Below are positions 1 to 5,848 of a stretch of DNA of 6,777 nucleotides, one piece after another. Within the stretch, counting starts at the first letter, position 1; every line of letters starts with the position of its first letter. The stretch spans positions 1 to 6,777 of the forward strand of contig JARFRJ010000280.1 in the NCBI GenBank assembly GCA_029287305.1, written 5' to 3'. A program made the position numbers and the translations under genes. Origin of the DNA: Hyphomonas sp. (GTDB taxonomy: Bacteria > Pseudomonadota > Alphaproteobacteria > Caulobacterales > Hyphomonadaceae). The notes below the pieces were generated by a model. The model made no database searches. It was not told the origin of the DNA and saw only the letters and a list, made by a program, of their open reading frames with translations.

Positions 1-398
1 TGCATATTGCCGGATAAATCAATCAGCTCTCGGCGTACCGATAAATCCCGCACCATGCGGGCATAATCCTGTATCTCCGGACCAAAGGCCGCGCTGTCGA
101 GCAGATTGGCGAGATAGACCGCACCGCCTATGCCGGTCAGCAGGTCATTCTTGTCAAAATGTTCGCGCAGGGTGACACCATCGGCAACACGCCCCTGTTG
201 GATAAGGGTTTGCATTGTCTCATAGACAAGCTTGTGTGCCGGGGCATAAAAATCGCCCGGTTTGAGAATATCAGCAACGCGCTGAAAGGCATTATTGTCA
301 AACAGGACCGCCCCAAGAATAGCCGCTTCTGCGGCGATATTATTAGGGGGAACAAGCGCAGATTGGCTTGTTTGAGGTGTCGATAGATCGTCTGCCAT
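1..398 (-). CDS. dnaB: Replicative DNA helicase DnaB, N-terminal part (cut by the left edge)
   Basis: DnaB is the hexameric helicase that unwinds the chromosome at the replication fork and recruits primase. Only the first 132 codons are present; the gene continues past the left edge. The visible protein has a short leader (residues 1-15), then the DnaB N-terminal helical domain. This includes PPNNIAAEAAILGAVLFDN (17-35), the 'DF.AP.H..VYE' block (49-60), GVTLREHF (74-81), GIGGAVYLANLL (89-100) and YARMVRDLSVRRELI (112-126), all very typical of the family. The RecA-like ATPase domain would lie off-window. The ATG at 398-396 was chosen because the homology starts soon after it; an upstream ATG lies in another frame. 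The ribosome-binding site is weak (AGG a few bases upstream). It is preceded by 152 non-coding bases with a DnaA box, so it probably has its own promoter rather than depending on the dehydratase gene. Confidence 0.93.
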   Translation of the reverse strand, partial: MADDLSTPQTSQSALVPPNNIAAEAAILGAVLFDNNAFQRVADILKPGDFYAPAHKLVYETMQTLIQQGRVADGVTLREHFDKNDLLTGIGGAVYLANLLDSAAFGPEIQDYARMVRDLSVRRELIDLSGNM

Positions 399-483
399 GG
401 GCCTAAATTAGCGTAGAATATCATCCCTGTCTTGGACTTTATTTAATGTATTCAGTTTTTGTTCCAGGCAGCAGACACCTATA

Positions 484-529
484 ATTTTACCTGTGGATAA
501 TGTTAAAATTCAGACGCGTCTTTTTACAA
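484..529 (-). promoter_or_regulatory. Candidate dnaB promoter region
   Basis: Read on the minus strand, this stretch offers a -35-like TTGTAA (529-524), an 18-base spacer and a -10-like TAACAT (505-500). A second -10-like hexamer, TAAAAT (489-484), matches the sigma-70 consensus at five of six positions but has only a poor -35 partner. Both options put the DnaA box (492-500) against or inside the promoter. The spacer of the first contains the palindrome AGACGCGTCT (512-521). The start of transcription cannot be fixed by eye; alphaproteobacterial promoters often deviate from consensus. Confidence 0.3.
492..500 (-). promoter_or_regulatory. DnaA box (TTATCCACA) upstream of dnaB
   Basis: The minus strand reads TTATCCACA, a perfect match to the strong DnaA-binding 9-mer TTATNCACA. 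It lies 94 bases upstream of the dnaB start codon in non-coding DNA and points the same way as dnaB. The exact 9-mer has roughly a one in a thousand chance of occurring on either strand of a 152-base gap. No second box was seen nearby, so it looks like a regulatory site rather than an origin. Binding by DnaA is inferred, not shown. Confidence 0.5.
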
Positions 530-550
530 GATTGCGCGATAGAAAAAACT

Positions 551-1600
551 TCAAACGCTTGTCAGTACATTTGCGAACAGCTCTGGGTCAACATTTCCAC
601 CTGAAAGGATAAGCCCGATATCCTGTCCGCGCATAGTCTCCGGCAAGGCAAATAAAGCCGCAGCGAGGGCCACCGCGCCGCCCGGCTCCACAACGAGTTT
701 CAGATGCTGAAAGGCAAAGCGCATGGCGGCTTTGGCTTGTGCCTCGCTGACGGTAAATCCGCCAGAGACATAGGCTTGATTAATCGCAAAGGTCAGATAT
801 CCGGGCTGCGGGGTGAGGATCGCATCGCACAGAGAGGGCGGATGAGCTTGGATCGGGCGAATCTCGCCGGCCTCAAAGGATAGGCGATGATCATCATAGC
901 CTTCCGGTTCCGCACTCCAAAGCCGTGTTGTCGGACTTTTTGCGGTAAAGCACAGGCTTGCGCCAGCCAGCAATCCACCGCCGCCTGCACAGCAAATATA
1001 ATGATCAAGTGTTATCCCATCTAAGGATAATTGATCTAAAAAATCGAGCGCCGCGGTGCCTTGCCCGGCAATAATATCTCTATCATCATAGGACGGGATA
1101 AGGGTCGCGCCGCGAGCCTTGGCGATTTTGGCGGCGATGGCCTCGCGGCTTTGACCTGTCCGGTCATAGGCGTAAATCTCTGCCCCATCGGCGATGACGC
1201 CATCGCGTTTAATGGCAGGGGCATCTTCGGGCATAACAATTAGCGCAGGCATATCATAAAGTCTGGCTGCGCGGGCAATGCCCTGGGCATGATTACCAGA
1301 GGAAAAGGCCACGACGCCGGCCTGTCTGTCTTTTTCACGGGTGATCTGGGCAATGCGATTGAGCGCCCCGCGAATTTTAAAGCTACCCGTGATTTGCAAG
1401 CATTCGGCCTGAATATGTATCCGTGCGCCGATATGGCTATCCAAGGCGGCATGTCGTATAATTGGAGGATGGTAAATTTGACCCGCCAGACGCTTGCGTG
1501 CGGCCAAAACGGCATGAAAATCAGGCAAGTCAGAGGCCGTCAGACGCGGTGAGGCGGTTGGCTTTGCGCTTTGCTTTTCGCCTAGATCAGTTGGTTCCAT
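551..1600 (-). CDS. Threonine/serine dehydratase-family PLP enzyme (fold type II)
   Basis: This is a 349-residue cytoplasmic pyridoxal-phosphate enzyme of the threonine/serine dehydratase group, which deaminates L-threonine or L-serine to a 2-oxoacid and ammonia. Visible landmarks are the cofactor lysine in ITGSFKIRGA (K75), the substrate loop SSGNHAQG (100-107), the glycine-rich phosphate loop AGGGGLLAG (205-213), an EPEG segment (231-234) and SGGN near the C-terminus (333-336). There is no C-terminal ACT domain, so it resembles the short catabolic type rather than the feedback-inhibited biosynthetic IlvA. Serine racemase or hydroxyaspartate ammonia-lyase are possible alternatives in the same fold. 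The ATG at 1600 overlaps the end of the upstream gene by 14 bases, which suggests translational coupling. An in-frame extension to 1852 exists but is only the antiframe of that gene. No convincing Shine-Dalgarno precedes the start. A T6 run follows the stop on the minus strand, without a strong hairpin. Confidence 0.87.
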   Translation of the reverse strand: MEPTDLGEKQSAKPTASPRLTASDLPDFHAVLAARKRLAGQIYHPPIIRHAALDSHIGARIHIQAECLQITGSFKIRGALNRIAQITREKDRQAGVVAFSSGNHAQGIARAARLYDMPALIVMPEDAPAIKRDGVIADGAEIYAYDRTGQSREAIAAKIAKARGATLIPSYDDRDIIAGQGTAALDFLDQLSLDGITLDHYICCAGGGGLLAGASLCFTAKSPTTRLWSAEPEGYDDHRLSFEAGEIRPIQAHPPSLCDAILTPQPGYLTFAINQAYVSGGFTVSEAQAKAAMRFAFQHLKLVVEPGGAVALAAALFALPETMRGQDIGLILSGGNVDPELFANVLTSV

Positions 1601-2018
1601 AATATCGCTGCATACGTTCGGAGATTTGGCGGCCTTCGCGCGCATATTGTAATTCTCTTTGCTTGGCGGCTCCTTCGCAATCTCGCCGATTACGCAATTC
1701 ACGGCGGACCCCACTGCGATAGGCGCTGACCATATCAGAATAAAGCTCGCCTTTATTGGGCGCTTCCAGATCGACAAGCTGTTGCATGAAACCGCGCCAA
1801 TATTGGTCATTGCGGCCATAACAGGCTTGGCGAATACCCTGAGAAGCCCCAATCACTCTCGACAACTCGACAAGTTCACGCAAATAGAGTTTATCGCGAA
1901 CAGGCATATTTTGTGTGCCTGTCATGGATTGCGGCGTCGCATATTGTAAGCCTGATCCGAGTATAAATACTGTAATTACAAGGGAAAAAATTTTAAGATG
2001 CACGCTATTTTGCTTCAT
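1587..2018 (-). CDS. TIGR02301-like small exported protein of unknown function
   Basis: A 143-residue protein with a typical signal peptide: basic start MKQNSVHLK, a hydrophobic core at about residues 10-23, and a likely cleavage point around 27-31. The mature part carries the block YLRELVELSRVIGASQGIRQ (45-64), followed by C66, YWRGFM (73-78), a YRSG element (100-103) and C114. This pattern matches, from memory, the TIGR02301 family of exported alphaproteobacterial proteins, whose role is not known. The two cysteines could form a disulfide in the periplasm. The gene is the first of a two-gene unit and its stop lies inside the start of the dehydratase gene. Its own first 21 bases overlap the divergent dehydrogenase gene. 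The ATG at 2018 was kept because it gives a complete signal peptide; a GTG at 2003 is a possible but shorter start. The ribosome-binding site is poor. Confidence 0.8.
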   Translation of the reverse strand: MKQNSVHLKIFSLVITVFILGSGLQYATPQSMTGTQNMPVRDKLYLRELVELSRVIGASQGIRQACYGRNDQYWRGFMQQLVDLEAPNKGELYSDMVSAYRSGVRRELRNRRDCEGAAKQRELQYAREGRQISERMQRYYGTN

Positions 2019-2993
2019 GAAGCCACATTTTCCCGGCTTGAAAGCCGTTTAAATCCGTATCTGGAGAAAATTTCTCCTGTCATTCTGCATAATGATGGCA
2101 TCTTTCGGGACATTCAAGGAAAACCTTTGGACACGTGCACACATGTGCGCATTGCCTATGGCACACCGGATGTCTGGTTCAGTAAAATCGCCCTGAACTT
2201 TGTCGAGACCTGTCTGGGCGCCGATCATCTGGCTTGGTTTCAGTCCAGTGCTGCTGGTATTGAGCATCCAGTTTTGCAAAGCCTGCGGTCCAAAGCAATT
2301 GTTTATACAGCATCACATGAGCAATCCGATGCCATCGCAGAATGGGTGTTATGGTCTGGATTGGACTGGTTTCAGGCGGGCCCGGCCCGTCGTGCAGCTC
2401 AAGCGCAGAAAACCTGGAAGCGAATTGAATTTACGGAGATCGCAGACACGCATTGGCTGATTGTCGGCTTTGGGGCGATCGGGCAAGCCACGGCGCGGCT
2501 TTTGCGTAAGCTTGGGGCAAAGGTGACAGGTGTTCGACGCACATCTGGCCTGCATCCAGACGCTGATCATATGATACAGCCAAATCAGTTGCACGCACAT
2601 TTGGGCACGGCGGATGCGGTTCTTTTGTCATGCCCTTTAACAGCAGAAACACACGGCATGGCGGATAAGGATTTCTTTTCTGCAATGAAGCCGGGCAGCC
2701 TGTTTACCAATGTTGGCAGAGGTCTTTTGGTGGATGAAACGGCCATGCTCGCCTCCCTAGATCGGGAGCATTTGGGGTATGCCGCGCTCGATGTGGTCGC
2801 TGTGGAACCCCTTCCAGCAGACAACCCTATATGGGCGCATCCCAAAATCACGCTAACCTCGCATTTGGCGGCCGATACGATGGGATCGGCCCGGCGCACA
2901 GATTCCCTTTTTATGGATAATCTGGACCGCTTTTTGAATGATAGGCCGCTGCGTAATATGATTTCAGAGACCCCCGACACAGATCATACGTAA
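1998..2993 (+). CDS. D-2-hydroxyacid dehydrogenase (NAD(P)-dependent)
   Basis: A 331-residue cytoplasmic oxidoreductase that interconverts 2-oxoacids and D-2-hydroxyacids, such as glyoxylate or hydroxypyruvate and their reduced forms. The catalytic domain starts at MHAILLHEA and has the substrate loop QSSAAGIEHP (82-91). The Rossmann motif is GFGAIGQATARLL (157-169). The catalytic triad of the family is intact: R241 in NVGRGLLVDE, E270 in VAVEPLP and H289 in TSHLAADT. The second strand of the nucleotide fold ends in Arg-Arg (180-181) with no acidic residue, which suggests NADPH rather than NADH, as in GhrA-like enzymes (inference). Length is normal for the family. The ATG at 1998 gives the usual short N-terminus. 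AGGG at 1980-1983 is about 14 bases away, further than ideal. The substrate cannot be read from the sequence. It is the first of two plus-strand genes but is separated from the next by 171 bases. Confidence 0.88.
   Translation: MHAILLHEATFSRLESRLNPYLEKISPVILHNDGIFRDIQGKPLDTCTHVRIAYGTPDVWFSKIALNFVETCLGADHLAWFQSSAAGIEHPVLQSLRSKAIVYTASHEQSDAIAEWVLWSGLDWFQAGPARRAAQAQKTWKRIEFTEIADTHWLIVGFGAIGQATARLLRKLGAKVTGVRRTSGLHPDADHMIQPNQLHAHLGTADAVLLSCPLTAETHGMADKDFFSAMKPGSLFTNVGRGLLVDETAMLASLDREHLGYAALDVVAVEPLPADNPIWAHPKITLTSHLAADTMGSARRTDSLFMDNLDRFLNDRPLRNMISETPDTDHT
2063..2077. repeat. Short perfect inverted repeat inside the dehydrogenase start
   Basis: GGAGAAA (2063-2069) and TTTCTCC (2071-2077) form a perfect 7-bp inverted repeat around a single base. 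It lies inside the dehydrogenase reading frame and 45 bases upstream of the divergent TIGR02301-like start codon. Operator-like geometry is clear, but arms of this length are expected about once by chance in a window of this size, so a regulatory role is only a guess. Confidence 0.3.
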
Positions 2994-3000
2994 TTATTAT

Positions 3001-3030
3001 GCGCAGATGAAATTGGTGTCCAAACTGCGC
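3001..3030. repeat. Nested hairpin just after the dehydrogenase stop
   Basis: GCGCAG (3001-3006) pairs with CTGCGC (3025-3030), and inside it TTGG (3013-3016) pairs with CCAA (3020-3023) around a 3-base loop. The element begins 8 bases after the stop codon of the 2-hydroxyacid dehydrogenase. There is no T-run behind it, so it is not a classical intrinsic terminator; it could protect the 3' end of the mRNA. The function is inferred from position alone. Confidence 0.35.
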
Positions 3031-3097
3031 GTAGAAGTCGCGTCAACGCAAAGCGTGACCAAAGCGCCTAAGGGTGCATCGCCCCCTATTTTAACAA

Positions 3098-3129
3098 AGA
3101 CATCCATTGCGTTTCGGTAATGGATGTCT
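3098..3129. repeat. Strong 11-bp perfect inverted repeat in the flavoprotein leader
   Basis: AGACATCCATT (3098-3108) and AATGGATGTCT (3119-3129) are exact inverted copies around the loop GCGTTTCGGT. With one G.U and one further C-G pair the stem reaches 13 bp with a 6-base loop. It ends 35 bases before the flavoprotein start codon. On the plus strand no T-run follows, so it is a poor terminator for the dehydrogenase. On the minus strand it is followed by TTTGTTAAAAT, a modest T-rich tract. It may be a leader hairpin, an operator, or a terminator for antisense transcription; the sequence alone does not decide. Confidence 0.6.
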
Positions 3130-3164
3130 GTATGTCGAGTTAATGTAAAGACAGGGTCAAGCCG

Positions 3165-4571
3165 ATGGTATTGGAAACAGATTATCTTGTGATTGGAAGC
3201 GGCGCTGTTGGGCTTGCTTTTGTCGATGCCATGCTGGATCAGTCGACAGCCGATTTTATTATTGTCGACCGCAATTCTATGCCGGGCGGACATTGGAATG
3301 ATGCCTATCCATTTGTTCGGCTGCATCAGCCATCAGCTTTTTATGGGGTTGAGTCAGAGCTGTTAGGGCATAATCAGATTGACATATCCGGTTCGAATAA
3401 GGGCTTTTATGAGCTTGCGTCTGGCCCGGAAGTGCTGGCTTATTTTGATCGTATTATGCGCCAGCGTCTTTTGCCGAGCGGGCGGGTGCGTTATTTCCCA
3501 ATGTGCGAGTATAAAGGTGAAAACCGTTTTGATAATTGCCTATCAGGCAAATCTCATAGGGTGACAGTACGTAAACGGCTGGTTGATGCGACATTTTTTG
3601 ATACAATCGTTCCCTCTACGCATCAGCGCGGCTTTAGCGTTGGCGATGATGTGGTATGTATCGCCCCGAATGAATTACCAAAATGCGCGCCCTCTTTCAG
3701 CCATTATTCCATTCTTGGGGGTGGTAAAACGGCCATGGATGCAGCCGTTTGGCTGATCGAACATGGAACACCGCCAGAGCATATCTCTTGGGTGTGTCCG
3801 CGTGATTCCTGGTTGATCAACCGGGCAACAACCCAGCCCGGCAAGGCTTTCTTCACACAGACGGGCAGCAGTATTGCGCGTCAATTGCAAGCGATGGCCA
3901 AGGCCAGTTCGGTGGACGACCTGTTCGATCGGCTTGAAGCGGCGGGCATTATGCTAAGAGTGGATCCAGCGATCCGCCCGAGCATGTTCCATTATGCAAC
4001 GATTTCACAAGGCGAGGTCGACTGTCTACGCCAGATTTCACAGATTATTCGGGGGGAACGTGTTCAAGCCTTGCAGCGCGGGGGAATACACATGTGTTCA
4101 GGCCTCTCTACCCAAATGCCAGAAGATACACTTTATATTGATTGCACGGCGCGTGCAGTGGGCTTTACCGCCGAGCGCGAACAGGCTGTTTTCGAGCCCG
4201 GGAAAATCACGTTGCAGCCTGTATTTGCCCCATTGGTTACCTATAGCGCCGCGATTATTGCGCGGGTTGAAGCTGTGCTTGAGGATGATATGGCTAGAAA
4301 TAAAGCCTGCACGCCGGTCAGGCTGGCTGATACGCCTTATGAATGGATGGGCTCCGCCCTCGGTAATATGACCAATCAGGCGCTATGGTCACAACTTCCC
4401 GAATTGAAAAAATGGATTAATACGTGTCGTCTGAACCCGGCGGCTCAAGCCATATCCGAAGGGGCCTTTGAAAGCGCCGAGGGCCAAGCCGTGTTTCGCC
4501 AGATCAAGGAAAATTCAATCCCGGCTGTGATGAATATACATAAATTGATCGCTGAGGGCGCGCCTGAATGA
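3165..4571 (+). CDS. NAD(P)/FAD-dependent oxidoreductase of unassigned function
   Basis: A 468-residue flavoprotein, predicted cytoplasmic. The FAD-binding Rossmann fold is at the N-terminus: GSGAVGLAF (11-19), a strand ending in VDR (34-36), then MPGGHWNDAYPFVRLHQPS (39-57), which seems diagnostic of one conserved bacterial family. A second nucleotide-binding motif, LGGGKTAMDAAVWL (184-197), fits NAD(P)H. Further landmarks are FYELASGPE (81-89), VPSTH (149-153), PRDSWLINR (212-220) and DCTA (326-329) near the FAD-closing region. No redox-active CxxC pair and no Baeyer-Villiger motif were seen, so it is neither a classical disulfide reductase nor a typical BVMO. The family is usually annotated only as an oxidoreductase; I cannot name a substrate. 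The ATG has a good ribosome site, AGGG (3153-3156), 8 bases upstream. It sits 171 bases after the dehydrogenase gene and probably has its own leader with the hairpin at 3098-3129. Confidence 0.82.
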   Translation: MVLETDYLVIGSGAVGLAFVDAMLDQSTADFIIVDRNSMPGGHWNDAYPFVRLHQPSAFYGVESELLGHNQIDISGSNKGFYELASGPEVLAYFDRIMRQRLLPSGRVRYFPMCEYKGENRFDNCLSGKSHRVTVRKRLVDATFFDTIVPSTHQRGFSVGDDVVCIAPNELPKCAPSFSHYSILGGGKTAMDAAVWLIEHGTPPEHISWVCPRDSWLINRATTQPGKAFFTQTGSSIARQLQAMAKASSVDDLFDRLEAAGIMLRVDPAIRPSMFHYATISQGEVDCLRQISQIIRGERVQALQRGGIHMCSGLSTQMPEDTLYIDCTARAVGFTAEREQAVFEPGKITLQPVFAPLVTYSAAIIARVEAVLEDDMARNKACTPVRLADTPYEWMGSALGNMTNQALWSQLPELKKWINTCRLNPAAQAISEGAFESAEGQAVFRQIKENSIPAVMNIHKLIAEGAPE

Positions 4572-4616
4572 GCTCTCTCTTCGATCCCAGCCTGTATTAG
4601 CAAAACATATCACCTG

Positions 4617-5711
4617 TTAGGCGACAGTCTTTGCGATGCGCTTAGTCTTGAAGGCCTGCATAAGCGGTTTTTCAACCCTTATATAAAACAGATGCGCGAA
4701 GATGAGGCTTCCTAAAAGCCCAAAAAGGATAAATAAAAGCTCATCTATCGGGCCTGTTTGGCCGAATTGGAGAAAGTTTGGCAGAACGCCATTGGCCATT
4801 TTCCAAATCTCGCGCAAGCTGAGAATGACCAGCATATGCGACAGGTAGAGGCTGTAGGAGATATTGCCCAAATGGATCAAAGGGGAGGGGATGTTTAATC
4901 CTGCTTTCTTCTCAAGATTGACAAGACCATAGATAATCATGGCGCTCGGCAGACCATAAACCACGACGCGGGTAAAATAAAACCCAGGCCCGGTCGTATA
5001 GCCTCCAATATAAAAGGCGATAATAAACAGACCCGTGCCCATAATCAGGCAGACCGATGCATATCGCATTATGTTCTTGCAATAGAGATAGCCAATCAGG
5101 CACCCTAAAATAAATTCGATATTCAAGGGAGACAGAAACAATTCAAATATATTTCCAGCATGGGCAATTGGTTCAGCCAGCGCCAATGTCCCCAGAATTA
5201 ATAGGCTCCAGATAAGCAGAAAAATAAACAGAACGCGTCGTCCGAAGATAAAGCAAATGGAAAACAGAGTGTAAAACAGCATTTCATGTATCAGCGTCCA
5301 GCCGATCGCCAAAACCGGGAATTCGCTTTGTGGGTATAAGAGATATGATTTCACCAAATATGGGAAAATGTCTGTGCCAGTGGCATAATCGGGCGGCGCG
5401 AATTGGCCATAGATGATATAGCTTGCTAGTATCATCAAGCTCGCAAATATCCACCATATGGGATAGATACGATAGACCCGTTTGCGGAAAAACTTCGCGG
5501 CTTCTATCAGGCCGGGCTTTGCTGTCCAGCTTATATAGACCATGATAAAACCGGAAATAACGAAAAATATGTCCACGCCAGCATAACCCTCGAAGAAGAA
5601 ACTGTCTCCACTTGGGCAGTTCTTATCGGGCAAGCAGGCTTGGCTGAACAGGTGAAATAGAAGCACCAGAATAACTGCAACACCCCGTAAAAACTGTATA
5701 GATTTAAGCAT
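4617..5711 (-). CDS. Acyltransferase-3 family integral membrane protein
   Basis: A 364-residue inner-membrane protein of the acyltransferase-3 (OafA/ExoZ-like) family, which moves acetyl or other acyl groups onto surface polysaccharides, glycolipids or peptides. The first helix contains the family's conserved His, FLRGVAVILVLLFH (H20). Next come GYAGVDIFFVISGFIM (42-57), the basic RKRVYRIYPIWW loop (76-87), GWTLIHEMLFY (137-147), the C-terminal motif LGNISYSLYLSH (281-292) and RVEKPL (345-350). About ten hydrophobic spans are visible, so this is a stand-alone membrane domain without an extra SGNH domain. It is convergent with the flavoprotein (45-base gap, no terminator hairpin) and divergent from the carboxylase gene. 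The ATG at 5711 places the usual N-terminus directly; AGGA upstream is rather far away. Codons are A+T-richer than in sampled neighbours: 60-base samples starting at 5101, 5161 and 5221 have 19, 30 and 23 G+C. The acceptor is unknown. Confidence 0.88.
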   Translation of the reverse strand: MLKSIQFLRGVAVILVLLFHLFSQACLPDKNCPSGDSFFFEGYAGVDIFFVISGFIMVYISWTAKPGLIEAAKFFRKRVYRIYPIWWIFASLMILASYIIYGQFAPPDYATGTDIFPYLVKSYLLYPQSEFPVLAIGWTLIHEMLFYTLFSICFIFGRRVLFIFLLIWSLLILGTLALAEPIAHAGNIFELFLSPLNIEFILGCLIGYLYCKNIMRYASVCLIMGTGLFIIAFYIGGYTTGPGFYFTRVVVYGLPSAMIIYGLVNLEKKAGLNIPSPLIHLGNISYSLYLSHMLVILSLREIWKMANGVLPNFLQFGQTGPIDELLFILFGLLGSLIFAHLFYIRVEKPLMQAFKTKRIAKTVA

Positions 5712-5805
5712 TTATGGGGGGATCCTGATGGGCCGATGAAGGGCGGGATAAGGGTTTTCAAATCAAAGGCTAAGAAATTTATCTCTATTTGTCTATCACG
5801 CGATC

Positions 5806-5819
5806 TCATGTAAACATGA
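5806..5819. promoter_or_regulatory. Palindrome between divergent acyltransferase and carboxylase genes, possible operator
   Basis: TCATGT (5806-5811) and ACATGA (5814-5819) form a perfect inverted repeat with a 2-base spacer, 29 bases before the carboxylase start codon and 94 bases before the acyltransferase start. A -35-like TTGTCT (5789-5794) lies just upstream, so the palindrome would sit near the -10 region of a plus-strand promoter. This placement suits a repressor or MerR-type activator site. No regulator gene is in the window, and the -10 match is weak. Confidence 0.35.
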
Positions 5820-5848
5820 TCTTAAAACAGAGCAAAAGCCGGGACGCC

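Noticed and set aside
511..550. Possible intrinsic terminator for the dehydratase (T6 run after its stop) and the palindrome AGACGCGTCT.
   Set aside because: The only stem before the T-run is short and bulged, and the 10-base palindrome has no room for a loop and no T-run in the minus direction.
1601..1852. In-frame N-terminal extension of the dehydratase by 84 codons.
   Set aside because: This stretch is the antiframe partner of the TIGR02301-like gene in the same strand, gives no family similarity, and the ATG at 1600 already gives a normal-length enzyme.
1944..1976. Promoter-like TTGTAA, TATAAA and TGTAAT in front of the dehydrogenase.
   Set aside because: No pair of hexamers has acceptable spacing (12 bases for the best pair), so I could not support a specific promoter.
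3007..3120. A 37-codon plus-strand reading frame between the dehydrogenase and the flavoprotein, starting MKLVSKLRVE.
   Set aside because: There is no Shine-Dalgarno before the ATG, the frame runs through both hairpins, and the protein resembles nothing I know; its length is easily expected by chance.
2997..3326. A 109-codon minus-strand frame covering the same gap and the start of the flavoprotein.
   Set aside because: Its N-terminal two thirds are antisense to a well-supported FAD-binding domain, it has no recognisable motif, and it would remove the leader of the flavoprotein.
4572..4616. Search for a bidirectional terminator between the convergent flavoprotein and acyltransferase genes.
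   Set aside because: Only 4-base complementarities and no T-run are visible in the 45-base gap.
196..5746. The 10-mer GGATAAGGGT recurs near 196, 1094 and 5737.
   Set aside because: Two copies are Thr-Leu-Ile codons in reading frames and the third is in a gap; spacing is irregular and flanks differ, so it looks like coincidence rather than a repeat family.
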